Shown here one piece after another: positions 1 through 8,017 of a DNA stretch of 64,000 nt. Under the pieces are notes generated by a model. It saw only the letters and a program-made list of their open reading frames with translations. It had not been told where the DNA came from and searched no databases. Positions within the stretch are counted from its first letter, which is position 1, and each line of letters opens with the position of its first letter. Source of the DNA: a virus; IMG/VR virus record IMGVR_UViG_3300022839_000007, positions 93,789-157,788 of that record; one strand, given 5' to 3'. The translations under genes were made by a program, and so were the position numbers.

Positions 1-948
1 CTTTCCATGCTGCTCAGTGTGCCAATATACTCCATTAAATTCAATAGCCAAGTTATGATGTGGCATATAAAGATCTAGTTCTACGCCATTGAGTACACAT
101 CGATCACGATGTATTGTTTCGATGCCGTTGTCCTCTAAAAACTGTTTGATCTCTAGTTCGCCTACTGACGTTCCGATCTTAACTTCTTTAAACGGCAGCT
201 GATAGCGATCAGTGATATTAGTTATCACAGCCAACGAAACATTAGTCTCTTTGGCTAATGCTGTTCTCAACGCCGGGGTTTCTTTATTCTTGATATGATC
301 AATTACATATTGATATTGAGCTTGGTAATTTTTGTCTTTGCTGTTCTGTATTTTTTCAATCACACTTGCTAGTTGAGTCGAATGTTCAACTCCGTACTTG
401 CTAAGTGTGCGTTGTCTTTTCTTTTGTTTGACCGATTGCGTTTTTTGTGGATGGCATCCGTATTTTTCGTCAAATGTCTTATGACGTGCGCTCTTCAGTT
501 CTTCTGACTTTGATTTTAACGTACTACTAATTTTTTGCTTTGTTTCTTCGAGGTGGACTGCATTGTCCACTCCGTATTTGTATAAGCAAGTTTCTTTAGC
601 AAGACTTCTATTATTATATACAGCATCGCCGTATTTTTTTAATTTAGTCTCGGCTCTTTTGGTCTTGCTAGTGTTGTCATTCCTTGAACACTGTATACTA
701 CAATGCTCTGAAAAAGTCTTGGTTGAGGAGTTAAAATACCTCACAGGATTGCCACAAATTTTACAACAAGGTACTACTATGTTATTTATTATGCAATGTA
801 TTGCAACTGACGTTTTTAAATTTGGAAATTCGATTGCAATACTATCTTTTATTTCTTGCGAAAGTATCTTTGTGATATTAGGATTGAGCTTTTTATTGTT
901 AGTAAAAAGATTAGGGATACGAGTTAACGCATCCCTAATTTGCTTAAT
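1..948 (-). CDS. Homing-endonuclease-like protein (DUF7487/Hef-like type), C-terminus cut by window edge
   Basis: About 300 residues are visible before the frame leaves the window. Near the N-terminus is a zinc-finger-like pair, CCKICG and then CSIQCS (about 770-690). It is followed by basic repeats centred on KYG (KKYGD, YKYGV, EKYGC, SKYGV), as in free-standing phage homing endonucleases of this family. At the left edge a VSR/EDxHD-like nuclease begins, with GELEI, VELDLYM and IEFNGVYWH. Such enzymes cut alleles that lack them and spread by repair. The frame has no ATG, GTG or TTG upstream of the conserved part. The only start that fits is an ATT at 948 overlapping the TAA of the upstream gene, so the gene may use a rare start, be fused by frameshift, or be 5'-damaged. 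Family assignment is from motif recognition. Confidence 0.75.
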   Translation of the reverse strand, partial: MKQIRDALTRIPNLFTNNKKLNPNITKILSQEIKDSIAIEFPNLKTSVAIHCIINNIVVPCCKICGNPVRYFNSSTKTFSEHCSIQCSRNDNTSKTKRAETKLKKYGDAVYNNRSLAKETCLYKYGVDNAVHLEETKQKISSTLKSKSEELKSARHKTFDEKYGCHPQKTQSVKQKKRQRTLSKYGVEHSTQLASVIEKIQNSKDKNYQAQYQYVIDHIKNKETPALRTALAKETNVSLAVITNITDRYQLPFKEVKIGTSVGELEIKQFLEDNGIETIHRDRCVLNGVELDLYMPHHNLAIEFNGVYWHTEQHGK

Positions 949-2107
949 ACTTGTTTTTTGATACGTGGTCTCTATATCGAGCGTCGTTTCGGTTCCATTG
1001 TTCGCCGGTGCCTTGCATGATGTCGATGCATCTATCAATGGTTTTACTGGTCCAGTCACTGATTTCTCCTATTCGTGTATGCGGATTGTCCAGTAAGTTA
1101 TCTAGTTTATTTGCAGCGTCTTCTACGCTCCACGGAACAAACAACCGTGTGTGGTCGTTGTTGAAAATTTCCGGAAAGCTTCGATATGCTGGATACAACA
1201 CGTTACACCCAAGAGCGTCTGCTTCACTAACTGTATTACTAGTCCAATCCTGTAATGCATTATTTATCATTACACGACTATCATTGAGAATGTTATAGTA
1301 GTCATTCTTTTGTAGATTTTCGTATACTTTCAATACACCTCTACGGGCCAACTCGTTTGCACGTTTGATATACTTAGGATTATTTGAACGTAGCGGTCCG
1401 CCCTGCAATACAGCAAACTCTACATCTGTTTCTGCATATTGTTCGGCAAGATCCATATAAAAATCTGGTTGTTTCTCCTGATCCCACCGAGAAGAAAATA
1501 CAACACGCATTTTACGTTCGTTAAACGGTATAATTCTGCTTACTCGTTCTTGCACTTCTGTTTTGTCAAATGCAAGCCCTGAAATGTTGTAAAGAGGAGC
1601 AGTCCAGTTTGCAATTTTCATGTTAGCAACCATTTCTTCATTGCTTGCTAATACCCCAGTAACAAACTCATTACACATTTGTTCATACAAGCTCATCCAT
1701 TTACTCATGCCCCAAACATGAACAAAATCGTCAGGGTCAATACTTTGTGCTAAACAACGTACCCAGACCTTAGGACGCTGCTCGGCAGGAATCTGATTCA
1801 TTATGTATGGCAACGATTCCATTCCTGGTGCAAACATATCTTCAAAGAATACAACATCTTCTCCAGTACATTCACCGTTACGCATCATTTGCACAAGATT
1901 CATTATTTGACTCATACTAAAATAGCTGCGTCCGTGTGCATCTAACACTTGTCCAACACTAATGGTCTTGGTGTCATCAATTGTAGTACCGGGCACTATA
2001 ACATAGTCGATTCCGCGTCGTTTAAAGGCGCGTTCGCTCCAGTCTTGTAATTGGTAAGTATACCTGGAGATATAACTCTCCAGGCCCATATAAAATAGTT
2101 TACGCAT
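944..2107 (-). CDS. GT-B-fold glycosyltransferase
   Basis: A protein of about 387 residues with the two-lobed layout of GT-B glycosyltransferases. The C-terminal lobe has the donor-site signature: VVFSSRWDQEKQPD, then VLQGGPLRSNNP, then NALQDWTSNTVSEADALGC, where the acidic residue of SEADALG is the usual nucleotide-sugar contact. Phages use such enzymes to glycosylate modified DNA bases or virion and cell-surface sugars; the acceptor cannot be told from sequence. The ATG at 2107 overlaps the upstream TGA (TGATG), so translation is probably coupled. It could be related to T4 alpha-glucosyltransferase, but I cannot confirm that. Confidence 0.75.
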   Translation of the reverse strand: MRKLFYMGLESYISRYTYQLQDWSERAFKRRGIDYVIVPGTTIDDTKTISVGQVLDAHGRSYFSMSQIMNLVQMMRNGECTGEDVVFFEDMFAPGMESLPYIMNQIPAEQRPKVWVRCLAQSIDPDDFVHVWGMSKWMSLYEQMCNEFVTGVLASNEEMVANMKIANWTAPLYNISGLAFDKTEVQERVSRIIPFNERKMRVVFSSRWDQEKQPDFYMDLAEQYAETDVEFAVLQGGPLRSNNPKYIKRANELARRGVLKVYENLQKNDYYNILNDSRVMINNALQDWTSNTVSEADALGCNVLYPAYRSFPEIFNNDHTRLFVPWSVEDAANKLDNLLDNPHTRIGEISDWTSKTIDRCIDIMQGTGEQWNRNDARYRDHVSKNKY

Positions 2108-2340
2108 CAACGCTTCCGATTGTTAATAACCGGACGTCCTTCGCGTTTTGCGCGAGCAACTGCCCGTTTCCATCCACGCCATTTTTTAAATGCGCCCCAA
2201 AGTCTCGACTTTTCGTCATACAACTCTGCCTCGTTAAATGGCAGTAAATTGCCAAATCGGTCTAGTTCAGTTGTACAATAATCGCGAAATTCTTCAAGAT
2301 CGTCAAAAATACGATTAACTACAGTATTGGTAATAGTCAT
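2107..2340 (-). CDS. Small basic hypothetical protein
   Basis: A 77-residue protein I do not recognise. The N-terminal half is acidic (FDDLEEFRDY) and the C-terminal half strongly basic (KKWRGWKRAVARAKREGR), which would suit nucleic-acid contact. It has a Shine-Dalgarno-like AAGGA and a sigma-70-type promoter about 40 nt upstream. It is the first gene of a coupled pair with the glycosyltransferase. Confidence 0.65.
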   Translation of the reverse strand: MTITNTVVNRIFDDLEEFRDYCTTELDRFGNLLPFNEAELYDEKSRLWGAFKKWRGWKRAVARAKREGRPVINNRKR

Positions 2341-2375
2341 AGTAGCAGTCCTTGTGTTATGTGAAAGTATAATTA

Positions 2376-2404
2376 AGTATACAACAGATATTAGTATGCG
2401 TCAA
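2376..2404 (-). promoter_or_regulatory. Sigma-70-type promoter
   Basis: On the minus strand, TTGACG (2404-2399), a 17-nt spacer and TATACT (2381-2376) precede the gene starting at 2340. Box sequence and spacing both fit a host sigma-70 promoter. Confidence 0.7.
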
Positions 2405-2408
2405 CGAA

Positions 2409-2768
2409 TTATGCCGGCGTATACTCAATAATACCGTCGCTTTCGCCATCTTCGGATATTACAATTTCGTAATATCGATCAGATCCATAGGAGGGAATAA
2501 GATGTTGTTTTAAAATATCATCGCCGATCATCTCGCAGCTTTTGTGATTCATGTTACCGGACTTAATAAACTCTTGCAATCGCCATTTAGTAAGAAAAAA
2601 CTCTAGTTCTCTGTCCAAATGAGTAACTGAAATTTTAACCTCTACTTTGAACATATGTCTATGTTCAACTTCAAGAAACTTGATGCGAGAATCAATTTTT
2701 CCTGCGCCTGGATAATAGTGAAAGCCTTCAAATTCTGTTCTAATTTTAATAAATGTCTTAGTTGTCAA
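2409..2768 (-). CDS. T-fold protein related to 6-pyruvoyl/6-carboxy-tetrahydropterin synthase (QueD-like)
   Basis: A 119-residue protein whose motif order resembles the QueD/PTPS T-fold: FEGFHYYPGA near the N-terminus, EVEHRHMFKVEVKI (an HxH-type metal site followed by a beta strand) in the middle, KSCEMIGDDIL, and a C-terminal VISEDGESDGIIEY at the place of the family's catalytic/substrate Glu strand. In queuosine-type pathways QueD makes 6-carboxytetrahydropterin. It lies one gene from a DpdA-like transglycosylase, which fits a 7-deazaguanine role. It may instead be a conserved phage T-fold protein with another job, because similarity is seen only at motif level. Confidence 0.5.
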   Translation of the reverse strand: MTTKTFIKIRTEFEGFHYYPGAGKIDSRIKFLEVEHRHMFKVEVKISVTHLDRELEFFLTKWRLQEFIKSGNMNHKSCEMIGDDILKQHLIPSYGSDRYYEIVISEDGESDGIIEYTPA

Positions 2769-2785
2769 ACTATAATATCCTTGTG

Positions 2786-3310
2786 TTAAGTAATAATTTC
2801 GTCTGCAGTATACTTACTCCAGTCGGTAAATGCAGTACGCGATGTTAGCTCGTTTAGTTTATGTACCCACACTCCTGGGTTTGTAGCATCAAACCCCTTG
2901 TCGTCAATTTTGAGACATGCATTATATCCAAGTTGCGCAATGTAAGGAATCTTAGCAGAAATCATTGGAATAAATCTATTGTGTTCAGTAAATCCAGTTT
3001 CGAGTAATCCCTCAACTTGACTAATGTCCACGTCTAGTGTAACCCAGAGTTTTTTCTCTAACAGTGGAAATATCATAGCTTCCCAAGGTGCCCACTGTTC
3101 AGAACTATTTTCTGTAACATCGAAGCTCATATTAGCACCGCAATACACGTGACTGCATCCATTAAAATTTGCAATGATTGCTACCTCGGCGGCATTTTTA
3201 ATACCTACTACAAATAATGTTTTTTTACCATACCCTGGAGTATGTTCTACTTCGTTACCTACAAAATATTGCACATCTTCTTTTGTGCCTTGGTCGTAAA
3301 CTCTTTTCAT
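2786..3310 (-). CDS. Conserved phage protein of unknown function
   Basis: About 174 residues from the ATG at 3310, chosen because AAGGTAGATAT precedes it; an upstream in-frame ATG at 3346 has no such site. It starts MKRVYDQGTKEDV and has a strand-rich middle (KTLFVVGIKN, HVYCGANMSFDV, KLWVTLDVD). The C-terminal half contains FIPMISAKIPYI and FDATNPGVWVHKLNEL. It has no radical-SAM cysteine motif, so it is not QueE. It sits between the T-fold gene and the DpdA-like gene and may belong to the same modification module. Confidence 0.7.
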   Translation of the reverse strand: MKRVYDQGTKEDVQYFVGNEVEHTPGYGKKTLFVVGIKNAAEVAIIANFNGCSHVYCGANMSFDVTENSSEQWAPWEAMIFPLLEKKLWVTLDVDISQVEGLLETGFTEHNRFIPMISAKIPYIAQLGYNACLKIDDKGFDATNPGVWVHKLNELTSRTAFTDWSKYTADEIIT

Positions 3311-3386
3311 ATATCTACCTTGTGCTTGTGTACTACTATAATACATGCTAGTTGTAAATATTACAACCGCTAATACCTAAAAGTTG

Positions 3387-4937
3387 TTAATCAAACAATT
3401 CGTTAAATTTAGTACTAGCATTTACAGTTTTTTTGCCAATATTAAGACGAGTACCAATTACCTGCATCCAAAATCGATCATATTTTTCAACTACTTCCAA
3501 CGCGGATTCTCTTGTTGTCTTAGAAAAGATTTCGTCTATTGCGTCTCTAAATTTCAGTCCTGACATTCCCCATTTATCATCAATAAGCATATAAGGGAAT
3601 TTGCCTGCATCGTATTCTCTATTAGCGCGTTGTGTACTTTCTACATGCATCCAAACATTGTGTCCCATTTGCAATGCATAGCTGAAACTATCCCAGCTGG
3701 TTGAATCCTTAGTTCGTATGATCTGGTCTCCGTACTTGTCTAGCAATGGAATTCCGGTCTTGTCTAATTCAGGATCTCCTTTGTTAACTTTGATACTACC
3801 TACTTTATTAGTGTCCCCCGGTGCATAGATACAGACGTCGTTCATTTTAAGTATATTGCTAATTGGTGAATTTTCAAAAGATTTAAGTATATTGTCTTGC
3901 ACAACTGCATCGCTAAACTTTCGAATATCGGAAGAGTACTTTAATGCATCGGCGCCCGGAGCCATCATATAACTCCATTTTCCGCGATCCTCGATACGAA
4001 TACTGTGATAAATTTGTCCATTTGCAGTAGCAAGGAATGGACTTGCACAATCATATGTAATCATAAAGTTTTTATTATGATATTTACGGATAGCACGTTG
4101 AATATCAGTAAGCAGAATTGCCCACTCTAATTTACTAGTACCAAGAAAATGCATTACATCGTGCAATCCTTCTTCTAATAGCCCGTCGTATATCATATGA
4201 ACTAACCTACGAAGAATCAAATGAACATCGCACATATTCTGCCCACCCATTGCCCATCCATTAAAGTAAGTGCCGGGGTATTTTGTAGGATCGCAATAGT
4301 CTTTAAATTCATTATACCAGCCATCGGCATCGGCATGGTTACTACCTTGCAATACATTGAGTACTTTAAAATTACCACGACGATTTGCCATGTAATATCT
4401 TGCATTAATATGCGTAGCATCAACTGCATCTTGATAACTGTGAATTCCGGCAGCAGCGGCAGCCTTTGGATCCTGAAAGGTCCATGTTGGAATATCCAAC
4501 ATCATTCCGTAATCCATATATTCTTCCATCCAGTCTACAACTAATTTGCGTTTTTTAGCAGCAAGCGGACAATTGGGGTCCGCCCACTTTCCTGGCCATA
4601 ATCCTTTAGCTATCTGGAATCCTCCAGAGTCACCTAACAGCCACGAACTGTCTCTATCTCGGTTACGCACCATATCTTCTTTTTCGCTAAATTTGTTAAT
4701 ATCAAGTTCGGCATGACCTGCAGAATACAGTGCCCATTTATATTGAAACGCACCTTTCGAGGGATTTAAAAAATTTAATCCCTCAACTCCGCCTAGCCCT
4801 ATAGGGATTCTTGCAGTATCTACATATTCTCCGTATCTCTGCTTACCTATAAAAGTTCCGTAAAATCCACTAATGCTCGGTAAGAAGTAAGCATAATCAT
4901 TTTGTGTCGATGTTAAATCGGTATTAATTTTTGTCAT
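3387..4937 (-). CDS. dpdA: TGT-superfamily transglycosylase, probable DpdA (7-deazaguanine DNA modification)
   Basis: This 516-residue protein carries the tRNA-guanine transglycosylase barrel signatures in order: DSGGFQ at residues 103-108 (Asp103 matches the TGT general acid/base), LDIPTW at about 148, NVLQGSN at about 194, WAMGGQN at about 229, HFLGTSK at about 263, and TYDCASPF at about 294 (Asp296 in the place of the nucleophile). I see no CxCxxC zinc site as in bacterial TGT. Together with its phage context and length, this favours the DpdA branch, which swaps guanine in DNA for a 7-deazaguanine base and can shield phage DNA from restriction. QueD-like genes lie at 2409 and 46132. An AGGAAG ribosome site precedes the ATG. 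Superfamily is firm; DNA rather than tRNA substrate is inferred. Confidence 0.75.
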   Translation of the reverse strand: MTKINTDLTSTQNDYAYFLPSISGFYGTFIGKQRYGEYVDTARIPIGLGGVEGLNFLNPSKGAFQYKWALYSAGHAELDINKFSEKEDMVRNRDRDSSWLLGDSGGFQIAKGLWPGKWADPNCPLAAKKRKLVVDWMEEYMDYGMMLDIPTWTFQDPKAAAAAGIHSYQDAVDATHINARYYMANRRGNFKVLNVLQGSNHADADGWYNEFKDYCDPTKYPGTYFNGWAMGGQNMCDVHLILRRLVHMIYDGLLEEGLHDVMHFLGTSKLEWAILLTDIQRAIRKYHNKNFMITYDCASPFLATANGQIYHSIRIEDRGKWSYMMAPGADALKYSSDIRKFSDAVVQDNILKSFENSPISNILKMNDVCIYAPGDTNKVGSIKVNKGDPELDKTGIPLLDKYGDQIIRTKDSTSWDSFSYALQMGHNVWMHVESTQRANREYDAGKFPYMLIDDKWGMSGLKFRDAIDEIFSKTTRESALEVVEKYDRFWMQVIGTRLNIGKKTVNASTKFNELFD

Positions 4938-4969
4938 ATATCTGCGTTCTTCCTAGTGGAATCTTTAAT

Positions 4970-5368
4970 TTATACAGTTTTTATATTTTTTAGAACCGCG
5001 GTTATTTCGTTAATTGAGTCAATCGTGGACGTAGTAGTGTACGAACTGGGAGGCGCGCCTGTAATTCCGCCGCCCAAAGTATACGTATTCGAATTGTATG
5101 CAGGATACGGGTACGGACTAGCTGCAGGATACGTGTATACACTAGATTTAGAATTACTAGCATGTTGCAAGTCTTTTACCCTGCGTTCTAATAGATCAAC
5201 TTTAATAATAAGCCCCTCTAGCGGTCCTGTAGTAGCATTATCTTTGCAAGGATGAACCATAGCTGCTATTATCATGAAATTACGTAATGCAGCTTTTACT
5301 GCAGGGTTGTCTGATGCAAGTGCTGCATCAAACATTTTAGCAAATTCTTCAAAACTAAAATCTGTCAT
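4970..5368 (-). CDS. Hypothetical protein with Tyr/Pro/Ser-rich tail
   Basis: A 132-residue protein I do not recognise. Residues 1-75 look helical and end in a short coiled-coil-like stretch (LEGLIIKVDLLERRVKDLQ). The rest is low-complexity and rich in Tyr, Pro, Ser and Thr. Its ATG lies 2 nt after the sliding-clamp stop, so it is co-transcribed with gene 45. Confidence 0.65.
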   Translation of the reverse strand: MTDFSFEEFAKMFDAALASDNPAVKAALRNFMIIAAMVHPCKDNATTGPLEGLIIKVDLLERRVKDLQHASNSKSSVYTYPAASPYPYPAYNSNTYTLGGGITGAPPSSYTTTSTIDSINEITAVLKNIKTV

Positions 5369-5370
5369 TT

Positions 5371-6099
5371 TTATTTTACCTGAGCAGGAAGAATATAATC
5401 GTATGTCGCCATGCCTGAATTTACACTAATTTTCATAGCACCTTGACCGGTAATACTCATTACTTTGTCGCCGTTTAATTCAAGAATGGCAATTGTTTGC
5501 GCAACTGGCCACGAATGGACATGCGATAGCTTTCCTGAAATACCACGATGAAAAGTAAACTTACCAGCATGTGTACTCGAGTCGCCAAAGTAAAAATTAA
5601 GATCTCCATTTTCTATTTTAACTCGAAATACAGATTCTTCACTGTGTGCTCCTGCCATTAATTTCATTCGAGCAATATTAGCAAGAGATGGTTCAATTTC
5701 TACTTCCCAACTTTTGCCGTTATATGTTGCACTTTTTAACTTTTCTTCAATTGTAGCAGTATTCATAAAACAATAGTCGTTTTGAAAATCACCGCTGCTA
5801 TTTTTAAAATGCATGTGAGTAGGAAGAACTACCCCATTGCGTTCGTCTTGGACTACTTCAATTGTTGCATTATCTTTGTATTCTGGATTTTTGAGATGAT
5901 ACGCAAGCTTTCCTAAGTCGGGCATACCAAAAGTACCAATAAACTCACCGACTGGAGTTTTTGTAACAGCCTTCATAATAACGCTGCGGTCTTCGGTCAT
6001 TGCTTCGATAACTGTAGTATCTTCAGCAGTGACTTTGAGTATAGTAATAAAGCCCAACGAATGTGTATGGCTTACAATGTCTTTTAAAATATCTTTCAT
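5371..6099 (-). CDS. 45: DNA polymerase sliding clamp (T4 gp45-like)
   Basis: A 242-residue protein, close to the 228 residues of T4 gp45. The gp45-family hallmark GMPDLGKLAYHL is present, followed by the two-domain clamp pattern. A trimer of this protein encircles DNA, tethers the gp43 polymerase and, in T4, activates late transcription. Clamp loader gp44 (28106) and the polymerase pieces (8018-12073) are in the same window. A strong ribosome site (ACAGGAG) and a sigma-70-like promoter lie just upstream. Confidence 0.92.
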   Translation of the reverse strand: MKDILKDIVSHTHSLGFITILKVTAEDTTVIEAMTEDRSVIMKAVTKTPVGEFIGTFGMPDLGKLAYHLKNPEYKDNATIEVVQDERNGVVLPTHMHFKNSSGDFQNDYCFMNTATIEEKLKSATYNGKSWEVEIEPSLANIARMKLMAGAHSEESVFRVKIENGDLNFYFGDSSTHAGKFTFHRGISGKLSHVHSWPVAQTIAILELNGDKVMSITGQGAMKISVNSGMATYDYILPAQVK

Positions 6100-6118
6100 G
6101 TGTTCTCCTGTTAATTTA

Positions 6119-6147
6119 ATTTTATATTAATTATCATAGTTTGTCAA
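6119..6147 (-). promoter_or_regulatory. Sigma-70-type promoter of the sliding-clamp gene
   Basis: On the minus strand, TTGACA (6147-6142), a 17-nt spacer and TAAAAT (6124-6119) lie about 20 nt before the gene 45 start. The -35 box overlaps the end of the upstream sugar-dehydrogenase gene. Confidence 0.6.
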
Positions 6148-6890
6148 GTAATTTTTTTAATTATTTTATTATAATCTACTGCTGCTTCAATCGTATTTAG
6201 GTTAATATTGTTATCTGCTGCCATTTTTAAAAGAGCAGCAGTGTCTTTAGGAAAGCACATTCCGTTCCATCCGCGCTGTTCTACATATGTATGGCTATGC
6301 CCAATCCGTACATCCTCGGCAATGCCAGCTCTAACTTGATCAAAATCAATACCAGTTGCTGCACACATATCGTATACGTGATTAAAGAAGCTAACTTTTG
6401 TAGCAAGAAATGCATTTCTAAAGTATTTGATCATAATTGCTTCCTCGGGCAATATAATATGCTGTTTTATATGAGGTGCCATTGTACGGTATTGGTCTGC
6501 CCAATAGTTACAATTTCCACTAAGTATAACAGTGTCGGTATTTTTGATATCATTCAGATAATTACCGGCACGTAAAAACTCTGGACTAAAGCATAACTCT
6601 TTTTGTGGAAATGTTTCTTTTAATATATTCCATCCGTCTAAGCTAATGGTGCTTTTGATTAATATTCTAGCGTGATCCGGTACTGCTTGTACAACCTCCA
6701 TAACATCACTAATATCGCAGGCACCGTCGATGCCTTGAGGAGTAGGAACACATACAATAAGTTGAGTAGTGTCCTGCCCAATGGTATTTTGATTATATTT
6801 TGGATCGACAATTTTAATCTGGTCACCCCATCCTTTAAAAAATATTTCGTATGCCTTGCCTACAAATCCGTATCCTGCAATAATCATCAT
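6144..6890 (-). CDS. UDP-glucose/GDP-mannose-type nucleotide-sugar 6-dehydrogenase
   Basis: About 248 residues from the ATG at 6890, which overlaps the stop of the upstream gene (ATGA). The N-terminus is an NAD-binding Rossmann motif, IIAGYGFVGKAY. Next come VCVPTPQG, the middle-domain FSPEFLRAGNYLND, the helix with KYFRNAFLATKVSFFN, and the catalytic-cysteine motif GMCFPKDTAAL. These are the signatures of enzymes that oxidise a sugar nucleotide to a uronate. It is shorter than cellular homologues (about 400 residues) because it ends soon after the catalytic Cys and lacks the C-terminal UDP-binding domain. It is the third gene of a coupled nucleotide-sugar cassette. Confidence 0.82.
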   Translation of the reverse strand: MMIIAGYGFVGKAYEIFFKGWGDQIKIVDPKYNQNTIGQDTTQLIVCVPTPQGIDGACDISDVMEVVQAVPDHARILIKSTISLDGWNILKETFPQKELCFSPEFLRAGNYLNDIKNTDTVILSGNCNYWADQYRTMAPHIKQHIILPEEAIMIKYFRNAFLATKVSFFNHVYDMCAATGIDFDQVRAGIAEDVRIGHSHTYVEQRGWNGMCFPKDTAALLKMAADNNINLNTIEAAVDYNKIIKKIT

Positions 6891-7597
6891 TGTGCTATTT
6901 TTTCCTCTTGTAAATATATAAGATGTTTGTATGTATCTCTCCAACTCTTTACTTGATAGGAGTTTTGTACTAGTATTGCCAGCGGCGCGTCGTTGCCGCC
7001 GGGCATTGTTTTGTCACCAAAGAAATAAATATTATCCACACTTGTATCAAAGTCCTTAATAATTTGACTTTTGTCATATCCAGTTGGGTATATATCTATG
7101 CCTGTGTCGCCACCAATAACAGCAGTAAGGTCCTTATAAGCCATGTTAAATTGTAAAGCAATACTTTCTCGTTCTTGTTGCTTAATATCCCATGCTATAT
7201 ACTCGTTACGTTGCGCGATTGTTGCTCCTCTTCCTATAATACTAAAGTTTACAGTGCCAGGACGTTCTTCGATGTGTGTACCTGTACGTATAGGAAACTT
7301 GCTAATTTCTAAACAATATTCTAAGGTTCTGCGACATTTATTTGGTAACGTCCAATTGTTTCTTTTTATATTTTTACCATGTTGCCACACATCATTTCCT
7401 GAGCAGTTGTATACTGTAGTTACATTGTTTACAATATAATCTCCAAGTTGGTCTATAGTTTTTTGATGGTCGCTTCCGGTAACAATATACACATCGTTGT
7501 CTGTGCAGAAACTATGAAAAAAATTCTTGAATACAGGATTAATTAGTTGTCTGCTAGGAGTAAGGGTTCCGTCTACATCAAATATAAACTTATTCAT
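6887..7597 (-). CDS. Eukaryotic-type (HAD) phosphomannomutase, copy 1
   Basis: About 236 residues from the ATG at 7597. The HAD nucleophile motif FDVDGTLTPSR is at the N-terminus, then VTGSD, NFSIIGRGA (like the NVSPIGR segment of eukaryotic PMM), GGDTGIDIYPTGYDKSQ and YFFGDKTMPGGND. This order is that of eukaryote-type phosphomannomutase, which interconverts mannose-6-P and mannose-1-P for GDP-mannose. It overlaps both neighbours (start inside the cytidylyltransferase end, stop within the ATGA of the dehydrogenase). A diverged second copy lies at 56415. Confidence 0.85.
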   Translation of the reverse strand: MNKFIFDVDGTLTPSRQLINPVFKNFFHSFCTDNDVYIVTGSDHQKTIDQLGDYIVNNVTTVYNCSGNDVWQHGKNIKRNNWTLPNKCRRTLEYCLEISKFPIRTGTHIEERPGTVNFSIIGRGATIAQRNEYIAWDIKQQERESIALQFNMAYKDLTAVIGGDTGIDIYPTGYDKSQIIKDFDTSVDNIYFFGDKTMPGGNDAPLAILVQNSYQVKSWRDTYKHLIYLQEEKIAQ

Positions 7598-8012
7598 TTT
7601 TTTCACATTTTGCAACTCGTCTGCGTAGGTCACTAGTACTAAATCTGTGATCACGCTTGTTAAAATGTAAGTCTATGCCTCGTTTGCGACAAATATCTTT
7701 GCCGCTAAACTCCTTCTCTCGATATTCCTCTCCAAGGAATCGAACATCAATTTGAAACAATTCTAATATGTCAACTAGATCCTGCTCTGTTTGATAAGGT
7801 ACTATTTCGTCAACAAACTTAAGAGCATTTAATTGTGCATATCTCTCTACTAATGTTTGCACAGGTTTATTTTTTTCTGTTGGGCGATCTATTGTAGGAT
7901 CAGTTTGTAATCCTACAATAAGATAATCGCAATTTGATCTTGCTTCACGCAACATCCCAATGTGTCCTGCATGAAGCAAATCAAATGAACTAAACGTAAT
8001 ACCTACTTTCAT
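7590..8012 (-). CDS. Cytidylyltransferase (glycerol-3-phosphate/sugar type, TagD-like)
   Basis: 140 residues from the ATG at 8012, six bases after the polymerase fragment's stop. The nucleotidyltransferase signature is clear: ITFSSFDLLHAGHIGML (HxGH) at the N-terminus and the ISSTxxR-like RFSTSDLRRRV at the C-terminus. Single-domain enzymes of this size join CTP to a phosphorylated polyol or sugar. It begins a coupled cassette with the phosphomannomutase and the dehydrogenase, so a surface-sugar or DNA-sugar precursor is likely. The exact substrate is not readable. Confidence 0.8.
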   Translation of the reverse strand: MKVGITFSSFDLLHAGHIGMLREARSNCDYLIVGLQTDPTIDRPTEKNKPVQTLVERYAQLNALKFVDEIVPYQTEQDLVDILELFQIDVRFLGEEYREKEFSGKDICRKRGIDLHFNKRDHRFSTSDLRRRVAKCEKNE

Positions 8013-8017
8013 ATTTA

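Noticed and set aside
563-961. A plus-strand frame of 132 codons with hydrophobic product
   Set aside because: It lies opposite the homing-endonuclease-like frame, which has clear motifs, and has no promoter or ribosome site of its own.
951-1298. Plus-strand frame of 115 codons
   Set aside because: Antisense to the glycosyltransferase; no ribosome site and no recognisable product.
2786-3310. QueE (radical SAM) as the gene beside dpdA
   Set aside because: No CxxxCxxC cluster motif is present.
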